Shown: piece after piece, positions 12,000 to 23,504 of the stretch
How the letters are laid out: every line of letters starts with the position of its first letter
How positions within the stretch are numbered: the first letter of the stretch is position 1
Assembly (NCBI GenBank): GCA_963931925.1
Contig: OZ007583.1
Coordinates: forward strand, 16,624,548 to 16,688,547
Length of the DNA stretch: 64,000 nt
Direction of reading: 5' to 3'
DNA from: Onchidella celtica
Taxonomy: Eukaryota > Mollusca > Gastropoda > Systellommatophora > Onchidiidae
Made by a program: the position numbers and the translations under genes
Notes under the pieces: model-generated
The model's database searches: none
Told to the model about the DNA's origin: nothing
What the model saw: the letters and a program-made list of their open reading frames with translations, nothing else

Positions 12000-12346
12000 C
12001 ATTTATATACATACAGATAGACAGTCATGTGGGCCTATTATTTAAATACATACAGATAGACTGTTATGTGGGTCTTTTATTTAAACACATACAGGTAGAC
12101 AGTTATGTGGGTCCTTTATTTAAATACATACAAATAGACAGTTATGTGGGCTTTTTATTTAAATACATACAGATAGACATTTATTTATATGGGTCTTTTA
12201 TTTAAATACATACAGATAGACAGTTGTGTGGGTCGTGTATTTAAATACATACAGATAGACAGACACATGGGTCTTTCTTTTAAATACACACGGCAAGACA
12301 GTTATGCGGGTCTTTTTACTTAAATACATAGGGACAGACAGTAAAA
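12000..12346. repeat. 39-bp minisatellite, about 9 copies
   Basis: The unit is roughly tttaaatacatacagatag followed by acagttatgtgggtctttta. Because 39 is divisible by three, one frame stays open and gives a false repetitive peptide (KYIQIDSYVG...). It is absent from unit 2, where a LINE relic occupies the corresponding position. Confidence 0.92.
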
Positions 12347-13652
12347 GAACATCCCCAAAACTTATGACCTGGGTGGGATCGCCCCCTATACAGTGTGGGT
12401 CCAAATATTTGTTTCTTGTTTCTGAAGATCCTCTGTGGTCTGGATCTCTCAAAAGTTCAATTTAAAAAAAAAAAATATTAAACGGTCTGGGCGCGAACGG
12501 TTTTGCTATGTATTATTGACACATTATCGTGGTGCTTGTAAATGAGGGATGGTACAACAGATTTAGTTTTAGTTTTTAGATGAATTTAATTAATCAAATG
12601 ATTCTTTTAAAACAATTTTTTGTAGAGATTTATTTTTCAACTGGGTCTACTGACGTATGATGTAGGATAAGTTTGGTGAGAATGTACGGCCGCGTATGCC
12701 ATGGCATAGCCTGTCTGTCATGGGATTCTCACTTGGAAGGGGGGGGGGGGTGAGTATTTACCCCGAGGGTGTAAATTTGCAGAACTTGGATTTGTACATG
12801 CATGATGTTTATATATATATTTATTTTTTTATTCTTTTTTACAATACCAGTGTCTGTCCATCATTAGCTTTCATAAACAAGTGAAACAAAATCATTATGC
12901 GCCATTATAATTGTTATTTGAACTGAACATGATAAAATTAAAGCATTATTGTGAAACGTTCCCTCTTCTTCTTTTTTTTTTTTTTGTTGCTTTATTACGA
13001 TAAAATTTTAAACTCAAATTACTCAACAAAACTGGTTGAGAGTAAATTTGTTTTCGAAATATTGCCAGGAGTAAACTGGACGTAAACGGTTAGGAACCCT
13101 TGGTGTATGTGTTTGCATTATGAGTTTTTACTTATTCCACACTTGTGTCTTAAAGTAACACAACCCTACACGATATTTAACCTCCGAACTTTCAGAAATG
13201 AATAGTAACTAATTTCATCAACTTTTTGATGTTATGTCATTTGAGAAAGCATATAAATATTTTTTAGAATTATTGTCATATCTTTCTTATTTATTAATCG
13301 CATCTGGACACATGAAAGACAATCGATCGAATATTCAGATATATTTTAATAATTTTCGTGGGCGGTGACCTATATTTATTGACCTTCCCCTTGATTTTAT
13401 GATTGTATGACCATCCAGCAGTAAACATCAGTCTTGGTAAACATAAATCGGATTGAAACAAGCTCCATAGTGCAAAGTATATTATAATTATACGTATCAT
13501 ACAGACTCTTTAATCAACTTTAGGTGCTTTGGATGGTTTTCCCACCCGCTGTGGAGACATGAAAATGAATAGATTGATCAAATAATTTTTTTTTCGGCTT
13601 AAAGAGTTCCACGGACACCGGAAACGCCGAAAGTAAAGATAAATGTTACTAC
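12347..13652. other. Non-coding interval
   Basis: Bases 12347-12805 are found only in unit 1; from 12806 on the sequence matches 49538-50361. It contains a G-run (12739-12751) and T-tracts. I see no gene. Confidence 0.5.
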
Positions 13653-14056
13653 CAGCGTTGCCGGGCCATGGATTTCAAAGGTTACCTTGAGATCTTGGCA
13701 TTTTCCCCACGATCTTGGGATTTCTTTGTGCTTTTATGTAGTTCTTATTATTTCTTTGTTTTAAAAAAGAGTCACAATAATTGCCATTTTTCTCATTCTG
13801 CCATGTGGGGCTTGAAAGGTGAATGAAGCCTATCGGGATAAGAGGCAGTTTGAATTTGCTTGTTTATGAGGATTTTTTGGTCCATCCCCGAGCTAATCAC
13901 TGCCTCTGTTTAGTTTTAATTCAGCGTATTGTGAAATTGTAAATTTTAGATGTATATTTTTGTGTTGGTAAAATATCTTGGATTTTATCTACCTCATTTT
14001 TGGGATTTTTTAAACCGGTTTCTTGGGATTTTTGAAAATCCTCACCGGCAACGCTG
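13653..14056. mobile_element. hAT-type MITE, unit 1
   Basis: The terminal inverted repeats are CAGCGTTGCCGG (start) and CCGGCAACGCTG (end). They are flanked by a perfect 8-bp target duplication, gttactac (13645-13652 and 14057-14064). A CAGNG-type terminus with an 8-bp duplication is the hAT signature. The element is 404 bp with no transposase, so it is non-autonomous. The same insertion is at 50362-50754, so it predates the split of the two units. Confidence 0.82.
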
Positions 14057-14488
14057 GTTACTACCGTAAACCAGCGATAACACACGGTTTTGCAGACATG
14101 CAACACCAGCGATTTTCAGCGATATGGCAGATTAAAGGTTTACTTAATCACGATGCCAATTGTCTTCAATAAATGTTACAGTTAACCCTCCAGTGCCAGG
14201 CATTCCATTACAATGTATTACTTGATTCCCAATGTTCCATTTCAAACACTTTTTATTAATTTTATTCCATTGAAACATAATATATATTTTTTGTGTGATA
14301 ACAAATGATTTTATTTTCTTTTGCATTTTTTTTTTTGGTCTATTTCAAATCAAGTTTACATTTTTCCGGCGTACAACTTACGACAGTTCATGTCTGGAAA
14401 ATATACACACATGCATTATTGTTTTACTAACTGATGATGGGCAACTGCTTTGAAAATGTTTCTATTACACGGGATGTATGTTTGTAGA

Positions 14489-14614
<126 letters not shown>

Positions 14615-14826
14615 ACGGGCAAGAATTTTAACCAAGTTATTTCTTTACTTTAACTTGTTCTTTTGTGGGTTTGTAAGGTTATTGTTGGATGATGATTATT
14701 TCTAGGTTCCTTTAATTCAGCATTGTGACTATGACTATGACGTGTGCAGATTTGTCTTGTGTGCCTTTTCGTCACATTTTATTGATACCGTATTCATTAT
14801 GAACTTTATTATAATGAGCAGACCAG

Positions 14827-15125
14827 TTAAGATGGAGAGAGAGGTGCGGCGTTTGCAAAGCACGCGCGAGTAGGTCAAAGTAGATGCTAGCGGACGTGAT
14901 CACATGACTTCTGGTCAAGCGAGAGGATTAAGATGAAGAGAGAGGTGTTGGGTTTGCAAAGCACGCGTGAATAGGTCAAAGCAGACGCTGGCAGGCGTGA
15001 TCACATGACTTCTGGTCAAGCGAGCGGATTAAGATGAAGAGAGAGGTGCGGGGTTTGCAAAGCGCGCGTGAGTAGCTCAAAGCAGATGCTAGCAGGCGTG
15101 ATCACATGACTTCTGGTCAAGCGGG
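14827..15125. repeat. 101-bp minisatellite, 3 copies
   Basis: Repeats start at 14827, 14928 and 15029. Each begins ttaagatg(g/a)agagagag and contains gtgatcacatgacttctgg. Unit 2 has two copies with a 105-bp period (54869-55070), so copy number differs between the units. Confidence 0.92.
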
Positions 15126-16840
15126 TCAAATCAAAACCAGGATTGGTCAACTAATAGCTTCCGGAAACGGAAACTTGACTCGAACAATTTTAACAAACCT
15201 GGCTGACTGTTTACACTAGCTACAAAACTTAAACAGCATTTGAGACCTCAAATATCCGAATTATACTAGAAGATGATGATTATTTACTTTAATTTCTTAA
15301 TTTATATGTTTATTATAATGCCTCTATGAATTAGCATACATTTTTCTCTAAATAGGTGTTAAGTTGATTTTCTTCTATTTGTACTGGTTAGGTTGGACTT
15401 AGAAACTTTTTTAGGGTCAAACCTTGAAATATAGCTAGGTGTGCCCTTGGCAAATCAACTTTGGTTGTTGATAGGATGAATCAAGAAGGGAAAGGCCTAT
15501 GCCAGGTGTATGGATGCATCGTCTATGCAGCAATTGTCATGTTATGGCATCCTTTGTGGGTGCTCATTGTCTGTTCTTTTGACATGCTGACAGATTTAAT
15601 TGGAGTCTGTTGTAATGAAGGGATCAGATTCATTGACTTAACTCAATCATAGGATTGTGGGTGTGGCTTGCCCAGTAGACTTATATTATGTCATTATTAT
15701 GATATTCTCTTGTTACATTATATAATTATGTTCACTGAATATGTGGGAATGTTTTAGGTATTCAGTATTGTTGGAGGTAATACAAGTGGGTTGTCTTGAC
15801 TGTTCAGTCTTGTAGTTGTACCATGTAGTTGGGTTGGCTTCATGCCATGATTATCATCACTTGTAGTGGGAGGCTATAACTTGCTATTGTTGATTGAGAC
15901 TTAGGTGTTGACTTATCATGTGGGTTGGCCCACCTAGAGATCTATACTCGTAATCCTATGACTTTATGAGTAAGGAGGTTGGTATACCCAGAGGATAGGA
16001 AAGGGATAAGTTTGGCTCTGAGTTGAGATAAGCCTGTGGCAGTATAGGCTGGGGCTTTTGTGTAATAATCTGTACATGTGGGGAAATGAGCTGGGTTGGC
16101 TAATGGGGTATCTAAGTCAATTAAGTTTGACTTAATGAGTAGATCCAGTTAGCTGTTGCTATCCTCTACTAATTATGATAGTAATTGTTAATTAAAGGAT
16201 CCTACGTTGTGCGTGGGTGGGCTAAGTAAGTAGACTGGATTGTCTCTTAACGCCATCTGGCACGGGCAGTTCTGTGGTATGAGTGTGTAGACTCAGCAGA
16301 CTGTATTTTATTGTAGTTAGTTTAACTCTAGCTCCTTCCATATAACTAGGATAGATTTGGTGCGTATCAGGTACGCGTATCACATGTAAGGCTTACTATC
16401 TTATCGGGAATCAAATTAAGTTTTCTTCCTGATTTAGAATAATGGCCGTTGTTATAATATAAGAATTATAACGTGTGGGGTAGCCCTATGTCAGTCTGCA
16501 GTTAATCCAAGGGAAGTAAACATGTTACTTTGCAGGCTAGCATCTTATACTCGAGTTGTCTCCCCTGGAGTACTCACATCGTAGGGTATTATTTCTATAA
16601 ATTTGTCTTCATATTTTCACGGTTGACTTCACTGGTACATCACTGTTTGGTAGGCATACTATTACTAGACCCTCCCCATATTTAGTTTACAATGTGAATA
16701 TCATTATTATTAACTTTTATGTTTTCTTTTTGATGCATTTTCTTATTTTATGATGTAATGATTAACTGATGAGGCCTGCTTTTAATTCCTTTTTTTTTGG
16801 TTCTTTTTCAGCGCGTCTATTGGTTGGATTTATTTTGCTG
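15126..16840. other. Non-coding, G/T-rich plus strand
   Basis: The interval matches 55071-56779 closely. The plus strand is visibly rich in G and T (tgggttgg, gtgggttgg words) over 15.4-16.4 kb. The only open frame above 60 codons (15461-15652) is not preserved in unit 2. I see no recognised gene. Confidence 0.5.
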
Positions 16841-16940
16841 TTTATTGTGGTTTATTGTCTTGTTTGTTGTCTCGTAGTTTATTGTCTTGTGTTTATTGTC
16901 CTGTGTTTATTGTCTTGTGTTTATTGTCCTGTGTATTGTA
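16841..16940. repeat. 14-bp minisatellite (tttattgtcytgtg), unit 1
   Basis: Six to seven degenerate copies of tttattgtcttgtg or tttattgtcctgtg. An AATAAA hexamer follows at 16972-16977 with GT-rich sequence downstream, which would suit a polyadenylation site. No upstream coding exon is evident. Confidence 0.8.
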
Positions 16941-16971
16941 GTCTTTTATCGTGTATTTTTCTTTTCTTTTC

Positions 16972-16977
16972 AATAAA
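16972..16977 (+). promoter_or_regulatory. Possible polyadenylation signal, unit 1
   Basis: AATAAA followed by a GT-rich stretch (gttttgttttgtatgtttg). It is conserved at 56940-56945. With no gene identified upstream this remains a sequence-only suggestion. Confidence 0.25.
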
Positions 16978-18179
16978 ATTATTGTCCTCTCATAACCTGA
17001 TAGTTTTGTTTTGTATGTTTGACTGTGTGAAATAGATAGGGAGACCGCTTGTTCCGTCCTGTAACAGTTGTATTAGATTAGTGATTGGAAATAGCGAAAA
17101 ACTTTTAGTGCGATTGTCATATCAAACACAAAATATGAAAAGAAGTTGAATAAACTTTCAACATGCAATCTTATAACATTTGTTACAGTTTTGCTCAGTT
17201 TTTCACTTCAAACATTCAGGTATGACCTAAGCTAAAGACAGAAGCTACACAGCAAACAAAGAAGCTATCCTAAATAAAACGTTTAGCTGCATCAGCACGA
17301 AAAAGTTCTGGTCGACCAGTCAACAAAACCAATGTGCTGAAAGTTGATGTGATTTTTCATCACAATGAAGTGATTCAGATAACATGCAATAATTCATATG
17401 TGACTCATGGAATTTAATTTTTCTTCAAGTGTTTGCTAATAGAAATGAAAATATCGTTTTCTTCTAACAGTAACAGATATGCATCAACGAAAAATGATTT
17501 TGTGTTGATGTACATAATTGTGTGGAGTCTGTGCAAATGATTTCAAATAAATTAAAACAGGCGATACATTTGCGATATTTTTCCAACATAATATAATTCA
17601 GTGTTGTTCTAGTTATATACACAAAAAAAAAGTCTTCATTGTTAAGTCATGCAAATATGACACAATTTCTTGGGACTAGAAAAATCAACCATGGGAAATC
17701 ATTGACACAGTTGTGTAAGATTAAAATGCATGTCTAATAAATATATCCAGCTGGGCACCAAGTAAGGGGTAAAACAGATCAAGGCTGGCATACGCACCAG
17801 ACCTGTGGTTCGCCACCATAAATTTTGCTTTACACTGGCACAATAGGTGTCATGATCAAAATGTAATTGGTACATGCTCGGTGGTGAAAGGGAAATAACC
17901 CAATTAATATAATAGGGAGTGAAGAAGTAGAACATGTGTGTATTACGTCATTTGTGCCTTGGTGGATAAGCGGGGTTCTCGTCTCGTCAGGTTAGCACAA
18001 GGGGTACAACAGGATAGCGGAGATGGGTTCAAAGGAAATAGGATATCGCTGATAATTTTATTAATAGACGAGAACAAGTCAGCAAGAATATATACTAGGG
18101 GAGATGGTGGATATTTAGATAAAAAGATAATAGGGCATTAATGAAAATTGATGCCCCGTGTTGTAATTGTAGTGGGGAC
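16978..18179. other. Highly conserved duplicated non-coding block
   Basis: It is almost identical to 56946-58147. The 78-codon minus-strand frame at 17699-17935 is identical in both units, but so is the surrounding DNA, so this does not argue for coding. I see no domain. Confidence 0.5.
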
Positions 18180-18187
18180 TATATAAA
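18180..18187 (+). promoter_or_regulatory. TATA box of a candidate promoter, unit 1
   Basis: TATATAAA with an initiator-like tcagt 30-40 bp downstream (aatcagtaagg). It is preserved at 58148-58155. The first plausible ATG with a splice donor lies about 190 bp downstream. It could be a host promoter or the promoter of an old LTR. Confidence 0.45.
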
Positions 18188-18374
18188 CGTGAAGTCAGTT
18201 GGCGTATTAATCAGTAAGGCAGAAAAGAGCGGTTAATATATGGCCGCGGGTGAAACTACTTCTTTAATTCCAAGCAGACTATCCTACTGCGAAGGAGTCA
18301 GTGTGATTCTACTTGAACGAATCGTTTACCCACGATATGACTAGATGTGGATCTAGCCATTTAGATCTATCCAT

Positions 18375-18441
18375 ATGGCTGTTTTGAAATTAAACAAAGC
18401 TCTTGTTGAATGTTTCCTGGCTTCACGAGCCAGGGAAAATG
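18375..18441 (+). CDS. Candidate short first coding exon, unit 1
   Basis: The ATG at 18375 opens a frame beginning MAVLKLNKALVECFLASRAR. It meets a good donor (aatg|gtgagt) after 18441, in phase 1. It follows the TATA box at 18180 at a spacing normal for a 5' UTR, and both copies of the exon are identical. I could not identify a following exon. The product is unrecognised. A chance ATG inside a transposon promoter is a real alternative. Confidence 0.25.
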
Positions 18442-20584
18442 GTGAGTGCAGTTATCGAAGAAATATCTCTTGATGACAATGGATAAGAAGACGAAGAGTG
18501 TGGCATTTATCCGTTAGAAGAGTATTGATGAATCTACCAGGAGTGGAAGGGCGAAGAATGCAAGATTCAAAGTTAAACTGTCAGCTAGAGCTACCACTAC
18601 ATTTAATGTATGAGATATAACTGTGATTGAATTGTCTGGGTGAGGCTGGGAGTTGCCAGCCCATCCTAGAGTTTTGTTTAACTGTGCCGACATTACCTTG
18701 GCGAGCTAGGCCAGCTATAAATTTTATGAGATAGTCTGATGTCTCCAGAGACTGTCAATTGTAATACAGTAAACAGTCCAGATTTTGGAAATAGAAATAA
18801 TTAGTTAGATAATTAGCTGGAATTGAAGTTAAATGATATTATGAGAAACCAAGACTTATAATGAAATATTATTGATTTTGGATTTTATGATGTTGATTTT
18901 CATCCTTACTACATGAATAGATCTAGACGAAATTGTTAGGGAACTAACGTAATTAAAGTGTGGCCCTGCAGGCCTGATTGATGAAATTTATTCAGTTTGT
19001 TTTTTAGTATTTGGCGTGGTCTGGGAGTGAGGGTTAAATTCTAGTATTAAAAATATGCAGTCGAACAAATCACAATATAACATATTAAAATACCAACACT
19101 TCCATTCATAACGTCTGGAGGGGACACCGTAAAGAACCTTTAATATCTTACCCTAACTTAACATTTAGATAGGGCCTAGGGACACTCTAAAAGAATTTAA
19201 GGTAGTAAGGAGACAGCTATTATTTAAAGGAGGTATAATATAATAAATAAGATGATATAGATCTAATAAATTGTCTGAAAAGGGACAGTATTTCTTAACA
19301 TATATGGAGAGATCTAGATCTATCTAGTTGTAGACTTGTAAGCTACCCGCTGCATCCCACTTGGTCTGGTGTCAGAAGTGCCTATCACCCCTTATGACCA
19401 ATACTTTTTTTTCAAACAGTATACTTCCCATATAATAATATGCAGTTAACAGTGTTGGTAAGTTGGTCCCTTTTACAGGAAAGAAAATCTGACAATAACC
19501 TTCTGTTCCTTCAATGAGACTATCCTGTTTCACTGAAATATCTATAGTATAAAAATACAAGAGTTCGTAGCTTATTACGGGGTTCAAGTGACACATTCAG
19601 TGAACAAAAATCTTGTCACAGAACAACGGAATTATTGTCTATGCATTCAGCTCTGCTTTGTTGTGAACTCCAAATTTCACACTACTAAACTTTTTAACCC
19701 CTGTCCATATTCATGGCTTTCATTCTAGTATAAATCAATTCTACATTCCAAATGGGAAACAAATATGCCTAACAACCAAAATTTCCCCCACTTCTTGTAA
19801 AGACATGAGAAATAAAACCAAAATATTCATGAAGTTTTTGGCCACCGTGATTTTTGGCTGGAGATTGCTAAATATCTCCAGTGAAGGAAAGCAGTTTTAC
19901 AAAACGGCGTCAGCAGCCCTGTGGAAATATGTGAGAAATTCAAGTTCTGAGCACAGATTTCATCAACATAGAATTAAATAGAGATAGAGACAAGGAGAAA
20001 AATAATCTGCTGTGTAGTGTCTACGCATTATCTGGATTTGGAAGCTGGTGCCTTCCATACAGTATGTATGCTGGACTTTGGCAAGTTTTCACCCCTTCTC
20101 CCCCTGCATTATGCTTTTCACACACCCACCCCCCTCTGTATGAGTATACAGCCATTAGAATGGTGAATGTCCACAAGAAGGCCTTGATGTCCTTCAATGA
20201 CTTTAAATGGCATTTTGCATAGACTATTTGACTGTTTCGTTATAAACATGATTTTCATAAAAAGCAAGTTTAATTAAGAAATCAAATTGTTTAATTCATT
20301 ATTTTACTACAACCGAAAAGTGTACAATGAACCCCCTCCACTTCCATGTATGCATTTTGTACACTAGAGCGCACACCCGTCCAGCATACGTACTTTATGG
20401 ATGGCCCCGTAGCATGCATGGTTACAAATAAACTGATATGAGTATGATAATTATAAGTAAAAAAAAAGATTTGCTAGGACAGTTTAGTACAGTGATGGGA
20501 TCAGTGATATTATTATAAGGGCCGACTGAGATCACTGGTCCTGGAACATGTGATGATGAAGACATTGTAAGATGGTGATACCAA
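18442..20584. other. Near-identical duplicated non-coding block
   Basis: It matches 58410-60355 with only scattered differences. At 19367-19380 there is TGGTGTCAGAAGTG, 14 bases matching a tRNA-Leu primer-binding site of the kind seen perfectly at 39723-39740, but no gag follows. The remainder is A/T-rich without genes. Confidence 0.45.
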
Positions 20585-20705
20585 AGATACGAGATACAAT
20601 AAGATGAGACAGCTGGCGCGTTTAGCGTGCACAGATTTCACACTGCCACCTAGAGGCGAATACAAGGAAGTCATTAACGATGCCCTATTTTACAAAGCCA
20701 GTAAG
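20585..20705. repeat. Dispersed repeat R3, inverted partial copy, unit 1
   Basis: acaataagatgagacagct, cgtttagcgtgcacag and ttttacaaagcca appear in the orientation opposite to 3690-3965. It is preserved at 61740-61870. A GTAAGT follows the short frame here (20701), but I could not link it to a convincing next exon. Confidence 0.6.
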
Positions 20706-21408
20706 TGAAAATATTGAATTTTGTTCACTGTTCAGCTATCGCTTTTGGTCTTGATTGAAGTCACTTATTTTGTAATAAAACTTCAATCTCTGTCAGAAAA
20801 ACTCTGGTTAGTGTTTTTTTTTGTATTTTTTTGAGTTGCTGTAGCACTGTAACAAATCCGCACTATTAATTCATCAGTATAATTATATCAAGCATTCTTA
20901 TCATGCAATGCACCATGGGCACTGCCCGTACAAAAAATTACATCAGCGCACAAAATGTTTGCTTGATTTTTTCAGAGGCGCAAAGAAGGGATTGTTTCGT
21001 TTTATTGTATCTAGTGCCTTTGAGTTTGATGATACTACAGATAACGACACTGTCAACAAACGTAAGCATCCTCATGGGTTTGACAAAAATGGGCACTGGA
21101 AAACTTCCAAGTTACATTAACTGCAGTCTCAGATCCTCATCCAGTTTATCAGATGGAATTGGAAGATGAAAAAAGAAATCAGGTAAAAATGTCGTAAGTT
21201 TTACAGTAAAAGTAAACAGCTTTGTTACCAACTCAAATGAAATCTATCAAAGACTATCAGCCAGAATGTGTTATGTCCAATTTCATTCACTGCTTTTATA
21301 TGCCTGTGGATATCCAAGACACAAAGTGCGTGACTTTATTTCATCAGCCAATAAAACTGTTCATGTAACTGTGTTGAAGTTATTTGAATTATTTGAATTT
21401 TCATGAGA
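20706..21408. other. Duplicated interval with two overlapping open frames
   Basis: Two plus-strand frames of 88 and 70 codons (20903-21169, 20908-21120) are both open and both nearly unchanged in unit 2 (62067-62333, 62072-62284). A good acceptor (gattttttcag) lies at 20977. Neither product is recognised. Overall near-identity of the DNA means conservation gives no evidence for coding. Confidence 0.35.
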
Positions 21409-21560
21409 TTTACGCACACAAAATTGCTCAATGAACTTCGTCCCCACCCAAGTGACTTTCACAACCAAGAAAAAAAAAAGAAAGTAGAACAGATGAAGAC
21501 ACTCACATGGAGCTTCTGTCTCTCATTGCATCCCTTATTATAAAGGAGAACACAGTGATG
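21409..21560 (+). pseudogene. PIF/Harbinger N-terminal fragment, split by the P-like insertion
   Basis: This is the same sequence as 1151-1400 (gatgaagacactcacatgg, then the cttctgtctctcattgc stretch). An A-rich tract replaces the residues before the DED motif. The fragment is cut at cagtgatg (21553-21560) by the element at 21561-23436 and resumes at 23437. The uninterrupted version is at 62572-62740. Confidence 0.7.
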
Positions 21561-22750
21561 CATGGAGCTATTAATAACACTGGAGTGCGAACAGCTGATT
21601 TCATGCGAGCGCATTAGAAGGCGATAGTCGCCATCTTGTATAGGGCAAGCACGGACTGCGCCTGAGAGTTTACTCATCCGTTACACTACAGCGTCTGCTT
21701 TCTACCTTCCCTTTCCTTTTCCTCTGCTAACTCCTTCTTTCTTTTCCTCTGCTCCTGTACCTTCTGTTTCTTCTCTACTTTCTTTCTTTCCTGCTTCAAA
21801 AAGGAGTGAGAACTGTTCTCATTCAATTTAAGTCAATGAATTTACTATAAAACTAGACCTTAATAGCCTATGTATTTGGATTTTTACCACAGTATTATTT
21901 TTTGTTTCTCATTAAATTCAATTGTTTACTATTAGCTGGTGTGCACTGGCTCTTTTGAACTCTTGTTTTGAATACATCATGTAATCATAATAATAAATAA
22001 TAATGGTGCTAGTGATCCCAGTTGATGCACATACCACACTGATGTCACAATGCAATTACCAGTGACCGCACCTCATGCAAAGTGTCAGATGAATGCATGT
22101 CGGTGCAGTCAGTGCCATATGTGCATAATCGTACTCATAATACCCAGAAAACATTTTTTTAAATGAAAATCCACCCGAAGTAGAATGCCCAGAGCACTTC
22201 TGTGAGCTTACACCAGACCACTTAATGGTGAAATCTGTAGGGTCACATAATTATTTACCTTTGAACTCAAGATGGAAGTTGTGCGAACACAAAACTTGGG
22301 AAAGTCATCCAAGGCAAAATACAAGCTTAAACAGCAGTCATATGCTATGTGATGTTGTGATCTCTTGATAAGAACGTCACAAAACGTGGATTAGTCACAA
22401 AAACACTGGTAAATGAAACTGTATGGAAAAACAAATACTGACCGCATCAACGTGCTGACTGCACCTAGTGCATTGACTATAGATCTAGAATCTAGATTCA
22501 CAAGGTGAGAGATTGACCTGTAGCCGTGGGAATTTATACATTTTTGTTTAGAAAAGCTCTGGAATGCACAATCCAGCTGTGCTCAAACCCCTGAATAACT
22601 AGGCTAAGGCTCTTCTGATTTTTAGATATAATATATATACTTGACTGAGTGAGTACAACCAAGCTGGTAGATTAAGATGTTCTTCTTCTTGGCTATCCAA
22701 TCATTTGCTACATCTCGGCCTATGATTTACATATATTATTATAATTATGC

Positions 22751-22829
<79 letters not shown>

Positions 22830-23436
22830 CAGCTCCTGGATCTTAATGGGTCTATGGCAAAACCAACTTTCCCTCAGTTCTTTAGCATGTTTTGTGTGTG
22901 TGTGTGTGTTTTTTATAATTGTTATGTACACCCTCTCAAATGATTGTTGGTTATCTGAGAGAAACTGACTTGTAAAGTTTCCTCTGTCCACACGCTGATT
23001 TTTTTTTCTTTTAACATGACTCATCATGAGCTAAACTAACATGCGGTAAAAAAGAGTACTACATAGTTCCCTTCCCTTTTACTTCTAAACGAGTGACCAA
23101 TAAATAAAAATACCATAATACAAAAACAGCATAAATCATAAATTTGTATTTATTATCAAACACTTTAAAAGAAAATAATACAAGTATATGATAATCCGTA
23201 AATAACATAAATGTTAATATTTCTGCTTGTATCTTTTAATTTTGATCACCACCGTGAAAAGAGAAAAAAACAGCGCTGACTACGCCATATCTATTACATA
23301 CAATAGTGTACTGGGTGGGCCTTGCGCTGTCGTACTTTGCCCTACTTTTTCCACCATCTTGGGGTTTCAATAGTGCGCGGCTTGCAGGGCAAGCGAAGAG
23401 GGCTGTGCGCACTCCAGTTTTATTAGTACCTCCATG
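21561..23436. mobile_element. P-element-like DNA transposon (1876 bp) with TIRs and 8-bp target duplication
   Basis: The left end CATGGAGCTATTAATAACAC and the reverse complement of the right end, CATGGAGGTACTAATAAAAC, match at 17 of 20 positions and continue TGGAGTGCG. The target cagtgatg is duplicated (21553-21560 and 23437-23444). Unit 2 has the empty site with a single cagtgatg (62717-62724). An 8-bp duplication with CA-starting termini suits the P superfamily, but hAT-like alternatives remain. No long transposase frame survives. A short plus-strand stretch (VECPEHFCELTPDHLM near 22180) faintly recalls the end of a THAP domain. Inside are CT/CA and GT microsatellites. Confidence 0.75.
22748..22829. 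repeat. (CT)n(CA)n compound microsatellite
   Basis: About 65 bp of CT followed by CA, inside the P-like element. A separate (GT)n run lies at 22895-22910. Confidence 0.95.
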
Positions 23437-23504
23437 CAGTGATGAGAGAGGCCATATCTCCCCCCCCCCCCCCTTTGATAAGAAAAATAATTTCCAATTT
23501 CAAC

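Noticed and set aside
11936-12205. Repetitive 89-residue frame
   Set aside because: It is the 39-bp minisatellite read in frame (39 is divisible by three), has no start context and is absent from unit 2.
17699-17935. 78-codon frame identical in both units
   Set aside because: The surrounding non-coding DNA is equally identical, so conservation is not evidence of coding. No domain or start context is seen.
17955-18035. tRNA-like words (gtggataagcgg and gggttcaaagg)
   Set aside because: The spacing is too long, the second box is poor and is lost in unit 2 (gggtacaaagg), and no stems pair.
20903-21169. Overlapping 88- and 70-codon frames, preserved at 62067-62333
   Set aside because: Two frames are open at once in near-identical DNA. 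An acceptor exists at 20977, but no upstream exon joins convincingly in phase.
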